From: CAYOPE01 sp964405805
Lineage (GTDB): Bacteria; Patescibacteriota; Doudnabacteria; UBA920; O2-02-FULL-48-8
NCBI GenBank assembly: GCA_964405805.1
Contig: CAYOPE010000002.1
Span: 1-60,760, forward strand
Length of the DNA stretch: 60,760 bases
Reading direction: 5' to 3'
Made by a program: the position numbers and the translations under genes. Below the pieces are notes generated by a model. That model had not been told where the DNA came from and did not search any database. It saw only the letters and a program-made list of their open reading frames with translations. Of this stretch, positions 7,216 to 16,148 are shown in pieces (positions within the stretch are counted from its first letter, which is position 1; each line of letters opens with the position of its first letter).

Positions 7216-7267
7216 GAGGCCGAAGCCATTTGTAAATATATATTAAATCAAAATTTGGGATTTGTCA

Positions 7268-7297
7268 ACCCCCTCACCAAAATTTTGGTGAGGGGGT
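7268..7297. repeat. 30-bp perfect inverted repeat
   Basis: ACCCCCTCACCAAAA is immediately followed by its exact complement, giving a palindrome with no loop. No T-run follows on either side. It lies between the convergent mazF and the GC-rich minus-strand orphan gene, and could be a bidirectional stop or a protein-binding site. Confidence 0.6.
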
Positions 7298-7339
7298 CAA
7301 GAAAAAGGAGCAGTTTAGTGACTTGCTCAGGTCATTGAG

Positions 7340-7873
7340 CTATGAATTTGACAGGAAAAAATTGATCCTTTGAACCAGTTGGGGCGTAGGCGAATATATC
7401 TCTAGTGGAACAGATGAGTACTCACTTTCTTTTTCAGACGCCTCGACACAACCTTGGTCTACCAAATGCCTCATGGATCCCCAGAATATGGACACAAAGC
7501 TTCCGGTAAGATGAATGGCCATGTTTAGTCTTGAAATTTCCCGAACTCGACCATCCCAGGAATGCGAAACAAAGCGCCAGATTCCCTTCCAGTTGGATCG
7601 GCTATGATGACGCCGAAGCGGACCGATCGCAAGCCGATCGAGATAGGCATAGCTCGCACCTGCCCATTGGTTGATTTCGCCACTTGCGATCAAGAGAGCA
7701 AATACACAATATGCCTCTAGCCGCATTGGAAATATTGCTTGCAGCCTGGGAATATCGATCGTCTCCCATTCCGGATGTATATCAGGCATATCACGCTCGA
7801 TAGGGTAGACTTGGTATATTCCACCAAGCCAATTGGAATCATCCGATCCTTTGCCGCCGTGGTAAACACACAT
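7340..7873 (-). CDS. GC-rich protein of unknown function
   Basis: The 177-residue protein is soluble, rich in Trp, Arg and Ser, and has no motif I recognise. A very good Shine-Dalgarno (AAAGGAGG) lies just upstream of the ATG at 7873, so expression is plausible. Codon use is GC-richer than the adjacent plus-strand genes, and the upstream 90 bases are strongly AT-rich. It belongs with the orphan GC-rich genes at 2650 and 11958 and with the island at 31-38 kb in showing GC-rich coding sequence in AT-rich surroundings. Confidence 0.6.
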   Translation of the reverse strand: MCVYHGGKGSDDSNWLGGIYQVYPIERDMPDIHPEWETIDIPRLQAIFPMRLEAYCVFALLIASGEINQWAGASYAYLDRLAIGPLRRHHSRSNWKGIWRFVSHSWDGRVREISRLNMAIHLTGSFVSIFWGSMRHLVDQGCVEASEKESEYSSVPLEIYSPTPQLVQRINFFLSNS

Positions 7874-7974
7874 ATACCCTCCTTTAGGTCTTTAATCTAA
7901 TTCTTATCAGCTTAGTCCGTCTATTTTTATGACATTATTTACAAATAAATAACAATTTGTTACATTTATAACAA

Positions 7975-8622
7975 ATGAGAACGATTAGTCAGCTTATAAA
8001 CAACGAAATTCAAAGCCGACCTCTGATTGAAGAAGGTCTGGCTAATGGTGTAATCAATCTTTCTGCCCTGGCTCGTCAATTGAAGCCCAAAATAGAACAG
8101 GTCAATCTTAAAAAGACTTCAGTTGGCGCTATTGTCATGGCTCTGCATCGCCTTGGGATAAGGCTTAGAAAGCAAACGAGGAAAAAAGATTTTCCTAAGG
8201 TTTCAGATATAACCATGCGGTCTCATTTGGTAGAATTTACCTTCAAAAATCTTTCTCAAATCGAGTATTTAAGAGAAAAAGTTTCCAGATTGGCCAGCAG
8301 TAAACCTAATTCTTTTGTGAGTTGGTCTCAAGCCATGTTTGAGACAACATTAATCGTAAACGAACCTCTGGATTTAGAAATTAGAAAAATTTTCCCGAAA
8401 AAAGGAATAATAAATGAAATAAAAAATTTATCCTCAGTAATTATTAGATTTGAAGAAAGTACGATTTATACTCCTGGGGTTTATTATCAAATATTAAAAG
8501 CCTTAGCGTGGGAGAATATTAATTTAATAGAGATTATTTCAGTATCAAATGAAATTTCTCTATTTTTTGAAGACAAGGAAATCGAGCGAGCGTTTATGGT
8601 GGTTAAAAATTTGAACACTTGA
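7975..8622 (+). CDS. ACT-domain-like regulatory protein
   Basis: The 215-residue protein has a helical N-terminal part (about 1-75) with a possible helix-turn-helix-like segment (INLSALARQLKPKIEQVNLKKTS split over 27-48). Its C-terminal half ends with VYYQILKALAWENINLIEI and SLFFEDKEIERAFMVV, the pattern of ACT domains like those of aspartokinase. ACT domains bind small ligands such as amino acids. No catalytic domain is present, so a stand-alone sensor is likely. It lies directly upstream of infB, with its stop 35 bases before the infB ATG. Confidence 0.6.
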   Translation: MRTISQLINNEIQSRPLIEEGLANGVINLSALARQLKPKIEQVNLKKTSVGAIVMALHRLGIRLRKQTRKKDFPKVSDITMRSHLVEFTFKNLSQIEYLREKVSRLASSKPNSFVSWSQAMFETTLIVNEPLDLEIRKIFPKKGIINEIKNLSSVIIRFEESTIYTPGVYYQILKALAWENINLIEIISVSNEISLFFEDKEIERAFMVVKNLNT

Positions 8623-8657
8623 TTTTTTATCAAAAATTTTGCATAATACATTGTCAT

Positions 8658-10580
8658 ATGGATATCTCTACGCTCAGTAAGCAACTGAATATGTCGAGTC
8701 AGCAGCTGCGATACAAGATTCGCGAAGCTGGTTTTTTTGTATCGCCGAAGGCCAACAAGATTGATAACCAGATGGCCAAGCAGATACTGAATGCGCTAAG
8801 CAGCAAGAAACCAGAAACAGGTAAATCCGACCAGCCAAAAGAAGTAACTTTGCCAAAAGTTTTATCTGTGAAAGATTTGGCAGCCAAGCTTAATTTGGAC
8901 GTGACTGTTGTTATCAAGAAATTGATCCAAAACGGCGTTATGGCGACGATTAATGAAGAAATCGACTATGATACAGCAGCAATTGTTGCTTCAGACCTTG
9001 GTTTCCAAGTTTCAGAAACTGCAGAAACAACTGCAAAGCTTGGTCTTGGCTATGTGGCTGAAGAAATTAAAAAAGAACAAGCAGAAAAAGCTTCAGAGTT
9101 TGTGATTCGTCCGCCAATTGTCGCTGTCATGGGGCACGTAGACCATGGAAAGACGACGCTGCTTGATACGATTCGCGAGACAAAAGTGGTGGAAACCGAA
9201 GCCGGGCGAATTACTCAACACATCGGAGCATATCAGGTCGCTCGTAAAGAAAAATTGATTACATTTTTGGACACACCTGGGCACGAGGCATTTGCAGCTA
9301 TGCGCGCTCGAGGTGCCAATGTCACTGACATCATTGTTTTGGTCGTGGCTGCTGATGACGGAGTGAAGCCTCAGACTATCGAAGTTATAAACCGCGCCAA
9401 ACTAACCGGGACTCCTTTGATTGTCGCAGTAAACAAAGTAGATAAGCCAGACGCCAACATTGATCGCGTGAAAAAAGAATTAGGTGACTTTGGCGTGCTG
9501 ATCGAAGAATGGGGAGGGACCACACCAGTTGCCAAAATTTCTGCTCTCACAGGTAGTGGCGTGGATGAATTACTCGATTTGATTTTACTGCAAGCTGAGG
9601 TTATGGATTTGAAAGCCAATCCTCAGGGATCAGTGCTTGGCACTGTGATTGAATCGCATCTTTCGAAAACTTTAGGTTCTGTGGCCACGATTCTAGTTCA
9701 GAACGGAACGCTTAATCTGTCAGACTTTGTGGCAGTGGGCAGAGCTCATGGCAAAGTTCGCTCCATGACTGATGGTAAGGGCGATAAAGTGAAAAGTGCA
9801 GGACCGTCTGCTGCGGTTCAAATTACTGGTCTTTCTGATGTGCCTTCAGCAGGAGATATTTTAAAAACTTACACGACCCAGGATGAAGCCAAAGCCTATG
9901 CTACTGCAGTGGTCAAGTCAGAACGCGCGAAAAAAATGGCTGTGAAAAAGCATCTCAATCTTTCTGGCAAGGAATTGAATTTAATTATCAAAGTAGATGT
10001 GCTGGGAAGCCTTGAAGCCATTAACGAAGCCCTGGCCAAACTGAAAAATACTGAAGTCAAACTCAATATTCTAGAAGAAGGCGCAGGAGAAATTAATGAA
10101 AACGATGTAATTCGGGCTGCCGCCGCACCTGCGGTTTTGATCGGTTTTCATACTCGGATGACGCCCCAAGCAACTAAGCTGGCCCAATCAAAAAACGTCA
10201 TTGTTCAGCAGTATGACATTATCTACGAATTGATCGAGGACCTGACTCGGCAGGTCGTCGAGATGCTGACGCCTGAAGTTTTGCGAACAGATCTTGGTCG
10301 GGCGAAAATTTTAGCTATCTTCCGCACGGAAAAAGATAAAATGATCATTGGTGGTAATGTCGCAGAAGGCAAAATCAAAGATGGCGCGGAGTTTGAGATT
10401 AAACGTGAGGATAATATTGTTGGCAAAGGCGCTGTGATGCAGTTGCAGCAAAATAAAATTTCTGCCAAAGAAGTTTTGAAGGGCTCAGAGTTTGGCGCTA
10501 GTGTCAAGACGAACACGAAGATCGTCGAAGGCGATGTGCTCGTCATCTTTGAAGAGACAGTAAGAAAGCGAAGTCTATAA
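8658..10580 (+). CDS. infB: Translation initiation factor IF-2
   Basis: IF-2 is the GTPase that delivers initiator tRNA to the 30S subunit and promotes subunit joining. The start at ATG 8658 gives MDISTLSKQLNMSSQQLR, a typical IF2_N domain, so the upstream extension to 8619 is rejected. The G domain has MGHVDHGKTT (about 157-166), the DTPGHEAF switch II, and NKVDKPDAN (G4). Domains II, III and the C-terminal fMet-tRNA-binding domain follow. At 640 residues it is shorter than E. coli IF-2 because the N-terminal region is reduced. The rbfA ATG follows immediately. Confidence 0.97.
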   Translation: MDISTLSKQLNMSSQQLRYKIREAGFFVSPKANKIDNQMAKQILNALSSKKPETGKSDQPKEVTLPKVLSVKDLAAKLNLDVTVVIKKLIQNGVMATINEEIDYDTAAIVASDLGFQVSETAETTAKLGLGYVAEEIKKEQAEKASEFVIRPPIVAVMGHVDHGKTTLLDTIRETKVVETEAGRITQHIGAYQVARKEKLITFLDTPGHEAFAAMRARGANVTDIIVLVVAADDGVKPQTIEVINRAKLTGTPLIVAVNKVDKPDANIDRVKKELGDFGVLIEEWGGTTPVAKISALTGSGVDELLDLILLQAEVMDLKANPQGSVLGTVIESHLSKTLGSVATILVQNGTLNLSDFVAVGRAHGKVRSMTDGKGDKVKSAGPSAAVQITGLSDVPSAGDILKTYTTQDEAKAYATAVVKSERAKKMAVKKHLNLSGKELNLIIKVDVLGSLEAINEALAKLKNTEVKLNILEEGAGEINENDVIRAAAAPAVLIGFHTRMTPQATKLAQSKNVIVQQYDIIYELIEDLTRQVVEMLTPEVLRTDLGRAKILAIFRTEKDKMIIGGNVAEGKIKDGAEFEIKREDNIVGKGAVMQLQQNKISAKEVLKGSEFGASVKTNTKIVEGDVLVIFEETVRKRSL

Positions 10581-10916
10581 ATGACAAGAAGAACTGACAA
10601 AGTTCAAGCTGTGCTGCAACAAGAAATCGGAGATTATATCAAGCAGCTCGAGCTGCCTGCTCTGACCACGATTAGTAAAGTCGAAGTCACACCGGATCTG
10701 AAGTGGTGTAAAGTGTGGATCACGGTCATGGGCGATGAAAATGTGCAAAAGTTAGTCATGAGCGCGCTTTCAGAAAATTTGTATGACTTACAGGGCACTC
10801 TCAATCGCAAACTGGAGATGAAATTTGTGCCGCGAGTGAAATTTGTCATTGATCATGGGGAAGAATACGCCTCACACATCAACGAATTGATAAGGAAAAC
10901 ACATGAGGAAAGTTAA
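10581..10916 (+). CDS. rbfA: Ribosome-binding factor A
   Basis: RbfA helps 16S rRNA maturation in the 30S subunit. The 111-residue protein begins TRRTDKVQAVLQQEIGDYIK and contains SKVEVTPDLKWCKVWITV, the KH-like strand-helix pattern of the family. The gene starts directly after the infB stop and overlaps nrnA by 14 bases, the classic infB-rbfA-nrnA translation/RNA operon. Confidence 0.93.
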   Translation: MTRRTDKVQAVLQQEIGDYIKQLELPALTTISKVEVTPDLKWCKVWITVMGDENVQKLVMSALSENLYDLQGTLNRKLEMKFVPRVKFVIDHGEEYASHINELIRKTHEES

Positions 10917-11856
10917 TAAACTTTTATTTAAAAAAGCCTTAGAGCTCATCAGTTCGGCGAATCGGATTTTTCTAACCACTCACGAAGGTACTGATGGCGA
11001 TGACTTGGGTTCGGCTCTGGCTGTGATGGGATTTTTAAAGCAACTACATAAAGAAGTTTCAGTTGTGATTAAGGGTGGAGTGCCGAACAATTTACTTTTT
11101 CTTCCAGGCTCAAGCGAAGTCGTAGAAGAATGGCAAGGCAATGCAGATTTGCTAATTACATTTGGCTGCAATAAACTTGAGCGAACTGGTTTCCGACAAC
11201 TACAAAATTTTAAATCTGCAATAATTAACTTTGATCATCATCCGGATTCCACAAACTTTGGTACTGTAAATGTCGTGGATCCGGAAACTGCTGCTGTGGC
11301 GGAGTTGGTTTATTATTTTCTGGACTTTGCAGAGGCTGACCTGACGAAAGACATCGCGACCTGTCTTTTGACCGGGATCTTCACTGACACAGGAGGCTTC
11401 AAGCATGCCAATACCTCAGCAGATGCGCTGGAAGTGGCCGCTGAACTTTTGAAAAAGGGGGCGAGAATTGATAAAATTGCTCTTCAGACGATGGGCAAGA
11501 AACGCCCGCAAGCAGTAAAAGCTTGGGCGAAGGGGTTAGAAAATGCCAGATTTGATGCTGAGAAAAAAATGGTGTTTTCAATTTTTACTGAAGAGGATCT
11601 AAAAGAAATCGGGGCTAGTGATGAAGATCTGGATGGATTTGTCGAACTTCTAAACAACATGCCACAGGCCAGGTTTGCATTATTGCTGCGCCAGGATGGG
11701 GAAGTGGTGAAAGGTAGCCTGCGCTCTGAGCCTCAGAAAAAAGTTGATGTCAGTAAAATCGCTAAATCTTTCGGCGGTGGCGGCCATAAACTAGCTGCCG
11801 GATTTAAAGTTAAAGGTAAGATAGTCAAAGAAGGTGATGCCTGGAGCATCAAGTAA
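10903..11856 (+). CDS. nrnA: DHH-family phosphoesterase (NrnA-like nanoRNase/pAp phosphatase)
   Basis: The 317-residue protein has the DHH core: THEGTDGDDLGSALAVMG (about 25-42), the DHH signature in NFDHHPDSTNFG near 108, and FTDTGGF. The DHHA1 domain contains KSFGGGGHKLAAGF. Family members degrade 2-5 nucleotide RNAs and 3'-phosphoadenosine phosphate. Its position after rbfA is widely conserved. A terminator at 11890-11919 closes the operon. Confidence 0.9.
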   Translation: MRKVNKLLFKKALELISSANRIFLTTHEGTDGDDLGSALAVMGFLKQLHKEVSVVIKGGVPNNLLFLPGSSEVVEEWQGNADLLITFGCNKLERTGFRQLQNFKSAIINFDHHPDSTNFGTVNVVDPETAAVAELVYYFLDFAEADLTKDIATCLLTGIFTDTGGFKHANTSADALEVAAELLKKGARIDKIALQTMGKKRPQAVKAWAKGLENARFDAEKKMVFSIFTEEDLKEIGASDEDLDGFVELLNNMPQARFALLLRQDGEVVKGSLRSEPQKKVDVSKIAKSFGGGGHKLAAGFKVKGKIVKEGDAWSIK

Positions 11857-11889
11857 AGTCGTAGATTACATTGCAATTTAATGAATAGT

Positions 11890-11919
11890 AACGAGCGCTT
11901 TTAGATAGGGCTCGTTTTA
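11890..11919 (+). terminator. Terminator after infB-rbfA-nrnA
   Basis: AACGAGC (11890-11896) pairs with GCTCGTT (11910-11916), continuing into a T-run. Confidence 0.75.
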
Positions 11920-11957
11920 TGTTAAGATGCCAATGTTTATAACTAAGGAGGAACGAG

Positions 11958-12314
11958 ATGAAGAGGTCCTTAAGACGATTCGCGGAATTTTGTCTGGTTC
12001 GTTTGGCGCCGCGGCTGATGGTTGAGGTGGAAAAAATTCAAGGCGAGGTCGCTGACGGGATCCCCGACAGACCGGATGGGATTTATATTGACATCGATCA
12101 TAAAGACTGTCCGCTGCGCAGGGTTTTTCCGAAAGACCGACTGCAGGCCGCTGATGCGTGCTTCGAAGGTGCTCGGATCGAGCTTGCGATCTATCAGCTT
12201 GGCACCGTGCGGCTGACGACGATTCGAAGGGTAGGGCCTTCATTGAAAGAGCTGCTCGATGCTCCATGGCCTTCACTCGACGAAGAAACTATTAAGGCGC
12301 TCGAAGAAAGATAG
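11958..12314 (+). CDS. GC-rich protein of unknown function
   Basis: The 118-residue protein is Arg/Leu/Asp-rich and soluble, and I do not recognise it. The start is well defined by AAGGAGG about 8 bases before the ATG. It is bracketed by a terminator upstream (11890) and a strong terminator downstream (12338), so it is an independent unit. Base composition and codon use (CTG, CGG, GCC) contrast with the neighbouring AT-rich infB and ftsK genes. Confidence 0.6.
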   Translation: MKRSLRRFAEFCLVRLAPRLMVEVEKIQGEVADGIPDRPDGIYIDIDHKDCPLRRVFPKDRLQAADACFEGARIELAIYQLGTVRLTTIRRVGPSLKELLDAPWPSLDEETIKALEER

Positions 12315-12337
12315 TCGATGCTGCCTTTAAACTTTAG

Positions 12338-12381
12338 CGTTCTTATATTGTTCCCGAGACCAATATAAGAACGTTTTATTT
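12338..12381 (+). terminator. Strong terminator
   Basis: A perfect 13-bp stem pairs 12338-12350 (CGTTCTTATATTG) with 12361-12373 around a 10-base loop, followed by TTTTATTTTG. It isolates the GC-rich orphan gene from ftsK. Confidence 0.85.
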
Positions 12382-12420
12382 TGTAAAGCTCTCCATTTAT
12401 GGTAAAATGCAAGGGCACTT

Positions 12421-14625
12421 ATGGCAAGAAATAGAAACAAAGATACATACGATTTCTCAAATTTCAAACGGCCGCAGTTGAATTTGAAAAGCGACACGCG
12501 GAAAGGTGTGGTCGCCATTGTTTTTATTGTCCTAGCGGTTTTGTTCACTTTGAGCCTGGCAGGATTCGCTGGTCCCTTTGGCAGTGTGGCCAACCAAGTT
12601 TTAAAATTGGCTTTTGGCTGGGTATCATATGTGGTACCTGTGATTTTTTTGTTCGTGGCTATCGCACTGTTTCGACAAAATCCAGAAGAAGAAGCCTCCA
12701 CAGTCTCGACTCATGCTTACGTGGGTGCGGTTTTACTCACTCTGACTTTGACCGGACTTCTGCATCTTTGGGTCATCCGTAGCGATGTCACTCAAGCCTT
12801 TGAATTAGTCAAACTTGGTCGTGGCGGCGGGTATTTGGGCATTCTTACTAGCTACCCTTTGATGCATTTGATGGGCTTTGCCGCAAGCCTGGTCATTTTG
12901 TTCGCTGGAATTGTCATTTCTTTTTTAATCACATTTAATGTTTCGTTCTCAGATTTATTTCGTCGAGCAGTAAGTGATAAGCCAGAAGCGGTAAACAAAA
13001 ACGGTAAGCTGAAAATTAACAATGCTGCTAATGCTGGCTTCACAAAAGAAACTGTGGGCGAGGCGAATAAAGTCGCGACTCGTGAAAAGACAGAGTTCAA
13101 AGTTAATGCTTTGGACGATTTGAAAATGACCAAGCGGGCACAAGCAGCACCTGCTGATAAAAATTGGAAGTTTCCACCGCTTGATCTGTTAGAAGATGCC
13201 AAACAGAAAGTTGATTCAGGCAACATTGAAACCAATGTCGCTGTGATTCAGAAAACTTTGAATGACTTTGATATAGATGTCGAGATGGGCGAGGTCAATG
13301 TCGGTCCCACAGTCACGCAATACACTTTTCGTCCGGCAGTGGGCGTGAAATTATCTCAGATCGCATCTTTGCAAAACGATTTAGCACTGGCGCTGGCAGC
13401 CCCATCGATCCGAATGGAATTGCCGATTCCAGGTAAAGCCTTGGTCGGCATAGAAATTCCAAACAAAACTACAGCCACTGTGCGCATCAAAGAAATTGTC
13501 GGGCACCCGACATTTATCGAGAATCCATCGAAGTTGGCCTTCACATTAGGAAGAGACGTGGCAGGGCATCCCATGATTGCTGACCTGGCTCGCATGCCAC
13601 ATTTGCTCATTGCCGGAGCAACTGGCTCTGGTAAATCCATTGCTTTGAATTCTCTTTTGATTAGTATGCTCTATCGAGCTGCTCCTTCTGATGTGAAATT
13701 TATCGTCATAGATCCGAAGCGAGTGGAAATGTCGCTTTACAACGGTCTACCACACCTGATGACTGGAGTGATCACGGATCATCAGAAAGCGGTGAATGCT
13801 CTGAAGTGGGCTGTGGCTGAGATGGACCGACGATACAAATTGCTCTCTGAAGTGCATAAGCGCAACATCGGCGAATATAATAGTTCGTCTTTGATCAGAC
13901 TGCCATATCTGGTAGTCGTAGTTGATGAACTTGCAGACCTCATGAGCGTGGCGCAGAATGATGTGGAAGCAGCCATCGTGCGCTTGGCACAGATGGCGCG
14001 TGCAGTAGGCATCCACTTGGTTGTAGCCACACAGCGACCGTCTGTAGATGTCATTACGGGTTTGATTAAGGCTAACATCACAGCGCGCATGGCGTTTGCT
14101 GTAGCTTCACAGGTGGATTCGCGCACTATCCTCGACATGGCCGGCGCGGAAAAGCTTCTGGGTTCTGGCGACATGCTCTATGTCACAGCTGAAATGGCAA
14201 AGCCGAAACGTGTGCAAGGAACATTTGTCGCAGAAAAAGAAGTTAAAAAAGTTGTAGAGTTTATCAAGGACCAGGCGGGCAGTGTCATTTATGATGATCA
14301 GATCGTGGAGAAACCACAGAAGGGAGTCAGTATCCCGGGGTTTGCCAGTTCTGGTGATGATGACGAGGATGAACTCTTGCAAGAAGCTATTGAAACAGTT
14401 CGCGCTGCTGGCAAAGCATCTGCGTCATTGCTACAGAGAAGATTGCGAGTCGGATATGCCCGCGCAGCCCGCTTACTAGATATTCTGGAAGACAAAGGGA
14501 TCATTGGCCCTGGGGAAGGCGCCAAGCCGCGAGAGGTCTATGGCACATCAGATCAATCAGACGAAGTAGAAGAATCGGATGAAGCATCGGAGTTTGAGAA
14601 ATCACAAAAAGGGGAGTATGATTAA
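12421..14625 (+). CDS. ftsK: DNA translocase FtsK/SpoIIIE
   Basis: FtsK pumps DNA at the division septum and helps resolve chromosome dimers. The 734-residue protein has about four N-terminal membrane helices (40-190), a linker, the alpha/beta motor with GATGSGKSIALN (Walker A, near 399), LVVVVDELADLM (Walker B), and a C-terminal winged-helix gamma domain (LLQRRLRVGYARAARLLDILE) that reads polar DNA sequences. The acidic tail is long. The linker is short compared with E. coli, like B. subtilis SpoIIIE. It is followed 5 bases later by a small gene. Confidence 0.96.
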   Translation: MARNRNKDTYDFSNFKRPQLNLKSDTRKGVVAIVFIVLAVLFTLSLAGFAGPFGSVANQVLKLAFGWVSYVVPVIFLFVAIALFRQNPEEEASTVSTHAYVGAVLLTLTLTGLLHLWVIRSDVTQAFELVKLGRGGGYLGILTSYPLMHLMGFAASLVILFAGIVISFLITFNVSFSDLFRRAVSDKPEAVNKNGKLKINNAANAGFTKETVGEANKVATREKTEFKVNALDDLKMTKRAQAAPADKNWKFPPLDLLEDAKQKVDSGNIETNVAVIQKTLNDFDIDVEMGEVNVGPTVTQYTFRPAVGVKLSQIASLQNDLALALAAPSIRMELPIPGKALVGIEIPNKTTATVRIKEIVGHPTFIENPSKLAFTLGRDVAGHPMIADLARMPHLLIAGATGSGKSIALNSLLISMLYRAAPSDVKFIVIDPKRVEMSLYNGLPHLMTGVITDHQKAVNALKWAVAEMDRRYKLLSEVHKRNIGEYNSSSLIRLPYLVVVVDELADLMSVAQNDVEAAIVRLAQMARAVGIHLVVATQRPSVDVITGLIKANITARMAFAVASQVDSRTILDMAGAEKLLGSGDMLYVTAEMAKPKRVQGTFVAEKEVKKVVEFIKDQAGSVIYDDQIVEKPQKGVSIPGFASSGDDDEDELLQEAIETVRAAGKASASLLQRRLRVGYARAARLLDILEDKGIIGPGEGAKPREVYGTSDQSDEVEESDEASEFEKSQKGEYD

Positions 14626-14630
14626 ATTCT

Positions 14631-14912
14631 ATGGATAGAATAGAAACCCCAATTGATGAAACTTCAGAGCAAAGAAAAATGATACTTAGAGATATGGTTG
14701 CTAAAGATGAGCATCTTAAAGCCCTGACTCAAATTATTAATAATCAGCATTATTCTGATGAGGAATTAATGGCTGCTGTTAGACATTGGAATAGCGGAAC
14801 CGAATGGAGTGGAGGGTACGTTGAGGAAGAATATTCTGGCCACGGTAATAGAAAACTTAAGGTAATGATGGATCATCAAGGCCATATTAGAATCTCTGCG
14901 ACACCTAAATAA
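14631..14912 (+). CDS. Small protein of unknown function
   Basis: The 93-residue protein is acidic, with predicted helices then a Gly/His-rich region (GGYVEEEYSGHGNRKLKV) and no membrane segment. I do not recognise it. It starts 5 bases after the ftsK stop, so it is probably cotranscribed. A terminator follows at 14955-14980. Confidence 0.55.
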   Translation: MDRIETPIDETSEQRKMILRDMVAKDEHLKALTQIINNQHYSDEELMAAVRHWNSGTEWSGGYVEEEYSGHGNRKLKVMMDHQGHIRISATPK

Positions 14913-14954
14913 TTTGACAAAATAATTGCTTGGGTTTAGAATTTAAACATAAGG

Positions 14955-14980
14955 CGGCTTTCGAGCCGTTTTTGTTTTTT
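14955..14980 (+). terminator. Terminator after the ftsK unit
   Basis: CGGCT (14955-14959) pairs with AGCCG (14964-14968) around TTCG, followed by TTTTTGTTTTTT. Confidence 0.8.
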
Positions 14981-14983
14981 ATG

Positions 14984-15136
14984 CCCGCCTCGCCTCGACG
15001 GCGAGTCGAGGCTGGGATATTATTTAGGGACTTCAGTTGTGGCAAAAAATGCAACAACTGAACTCTCTGAATATTTGAGAGGGTTCAATAGCTAATATTA
15101 GCCAAAATTTAGCCAGTTATTCGGAAATTCCGAATA
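14984..15136. repeat. Series of palindromes upstream of the RhuM-Fic gene
   Basis: Four hairpin-capable stretches lie in tandem: a GC-rich one in 14988-15013 (CCTCGCCTCGA.../GGCGAGTCGAGG), CAGTTGT/ACAACTG in 15033-15061, CTCTC/GAGAG near 15062-15082, and a perfect TATTCGGAAATTCCGAATA near 15119-15136, just before the gene. The last is a good operator candidate for autoregulation. Confidence 0.5.
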
Positions 15137-15146
15137 ACTCAAATAT

Positions 15147-16148
15147 ATGGAAAATCAACAAATTAAAGGCGAAATTGTGATTTATAAGTCAGAATCTGGT
15201 CCGGAGCTCCAGGTTAGTATTCACGATGACTCTGTTTGGCTAACTCAGGAGCAAATAGCCAACTTGTTTGGTATTAAAAGGCCTGCTATAACAAAGCACC
15301 TTAATAATATCTTTAAAAGCTCTGAACTTAGCCAAAATTCAGTATGTTCCATTTTGGAACATACTGCGCCTGACGGTAAAAACTATAAAGTTCAATACTA
15401 TAATTTGGATGCAGTTATCTCAGTTGGATATCGTGTAAATTCTAAGAGAGCTACCCAGTTTCGCATTTGGGCAACTAAGCATTTGCGCGACTATTTGCTC
15501 AAAGGTTATCTTATCAATGAAAAGCGTTTGCAAGAAAATCAGCAACTGAAACTCAAAGAATTGCAGCAGGCTGTTGGCTTGATGCAACACGCGATTGAAA
15601 CTAAGAGGCTAGATGGCTACGAAAAAGAACTGCTTTCTATCATCACTGACTACACCAACACTTGGATTACGTTAAATGAGTATGATCAGGGCGATCTGAG
15701 TTTGGATCAGGTGACGAAGAAAGCTGCCACTCATCTTGATTACGATGAAATAAAAAAGTCCATTGAACGATTTAAGGCGCGCTTGCTCAAAGAAAAGGAA
15801 GCGTCTGATCTGTTTGGCTCAGAAGTGAGTCACAAGCTCTCTTCAGTCATTGCATCCACCAAGCAATCTTTTTCTGGCAAGGATCTGTACCCATCGCTGG
15901 ATGAGAAGGCAGCGCATCTTTTGTATTTTGCAGTGAAAGATCATCCGTTTGTCGACGGCAATAAAAGAATTGGCGCTTTGCTTTTCATTTTGTTTTTGAT
16001 CAAGAATAATTATTTGATGAACAAGAAAGGCGAGCGCAAGATTAACGATACTGCTTTGACTGCTCTGACATTACTAGTCGCTGAGTCGAAGCCAGCAACG
16101 AAAGATGTTATGATTAAGCTCATCGTAAATTTGATAAATAAAAAATAA
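15147..16148 (+). CDS. RhuM-family protein with C-terminal Fic/Doc domain
   Basis: Residues 1-130 match the virulence-protein RhuM type (IVIYKSESGPELQVSIHDDSVWLTQ split over 10-35, RIWATKHLRDYLLKGYLIN near 106-124), which contains a winged-helix-like DNA-binding part. Residues 165-333 form a Fic/Doc domain with HPFVDGNKRIGALLF, the HPFxxGNKRxG active site that transfers AMP or phosphate from NTPs to target proteins. No inhibitory (S/T)xxxE(G/N) motif is evident near the Fic core, and no small antitoxin lies next to it. The gene overlaps the next ORF by 1 base. Confidence 0.85.
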   Translation: MENQQIKGEIVIYKSESGPELQVSIHDDSVWLTQEQIANLFGIKRPAITKHLNNIFKSSELSQNSVCSILEHTAPDGKNYKVQYYNLDAVISVGYRVNSKRATQFRIWATKHLRDYLLKGYLINEKRLQENQQLKLKELQQAVGLMQHAIETKRLDGYEKELLSIITDYTNTWITLNEYDQGDLSLDQVTKKAATHLDYDEIKKSIERFKARLLKEKEASDLFGSEVSHKLSSVIASTKQSFSGKDLYPSLDEKAAHLLYFAVKDHPFVDGNKRIGALLFILFLIKNNYLMNKKGERKINDTALTALTLLVAESKPATKDVMIKLIVNLINKK

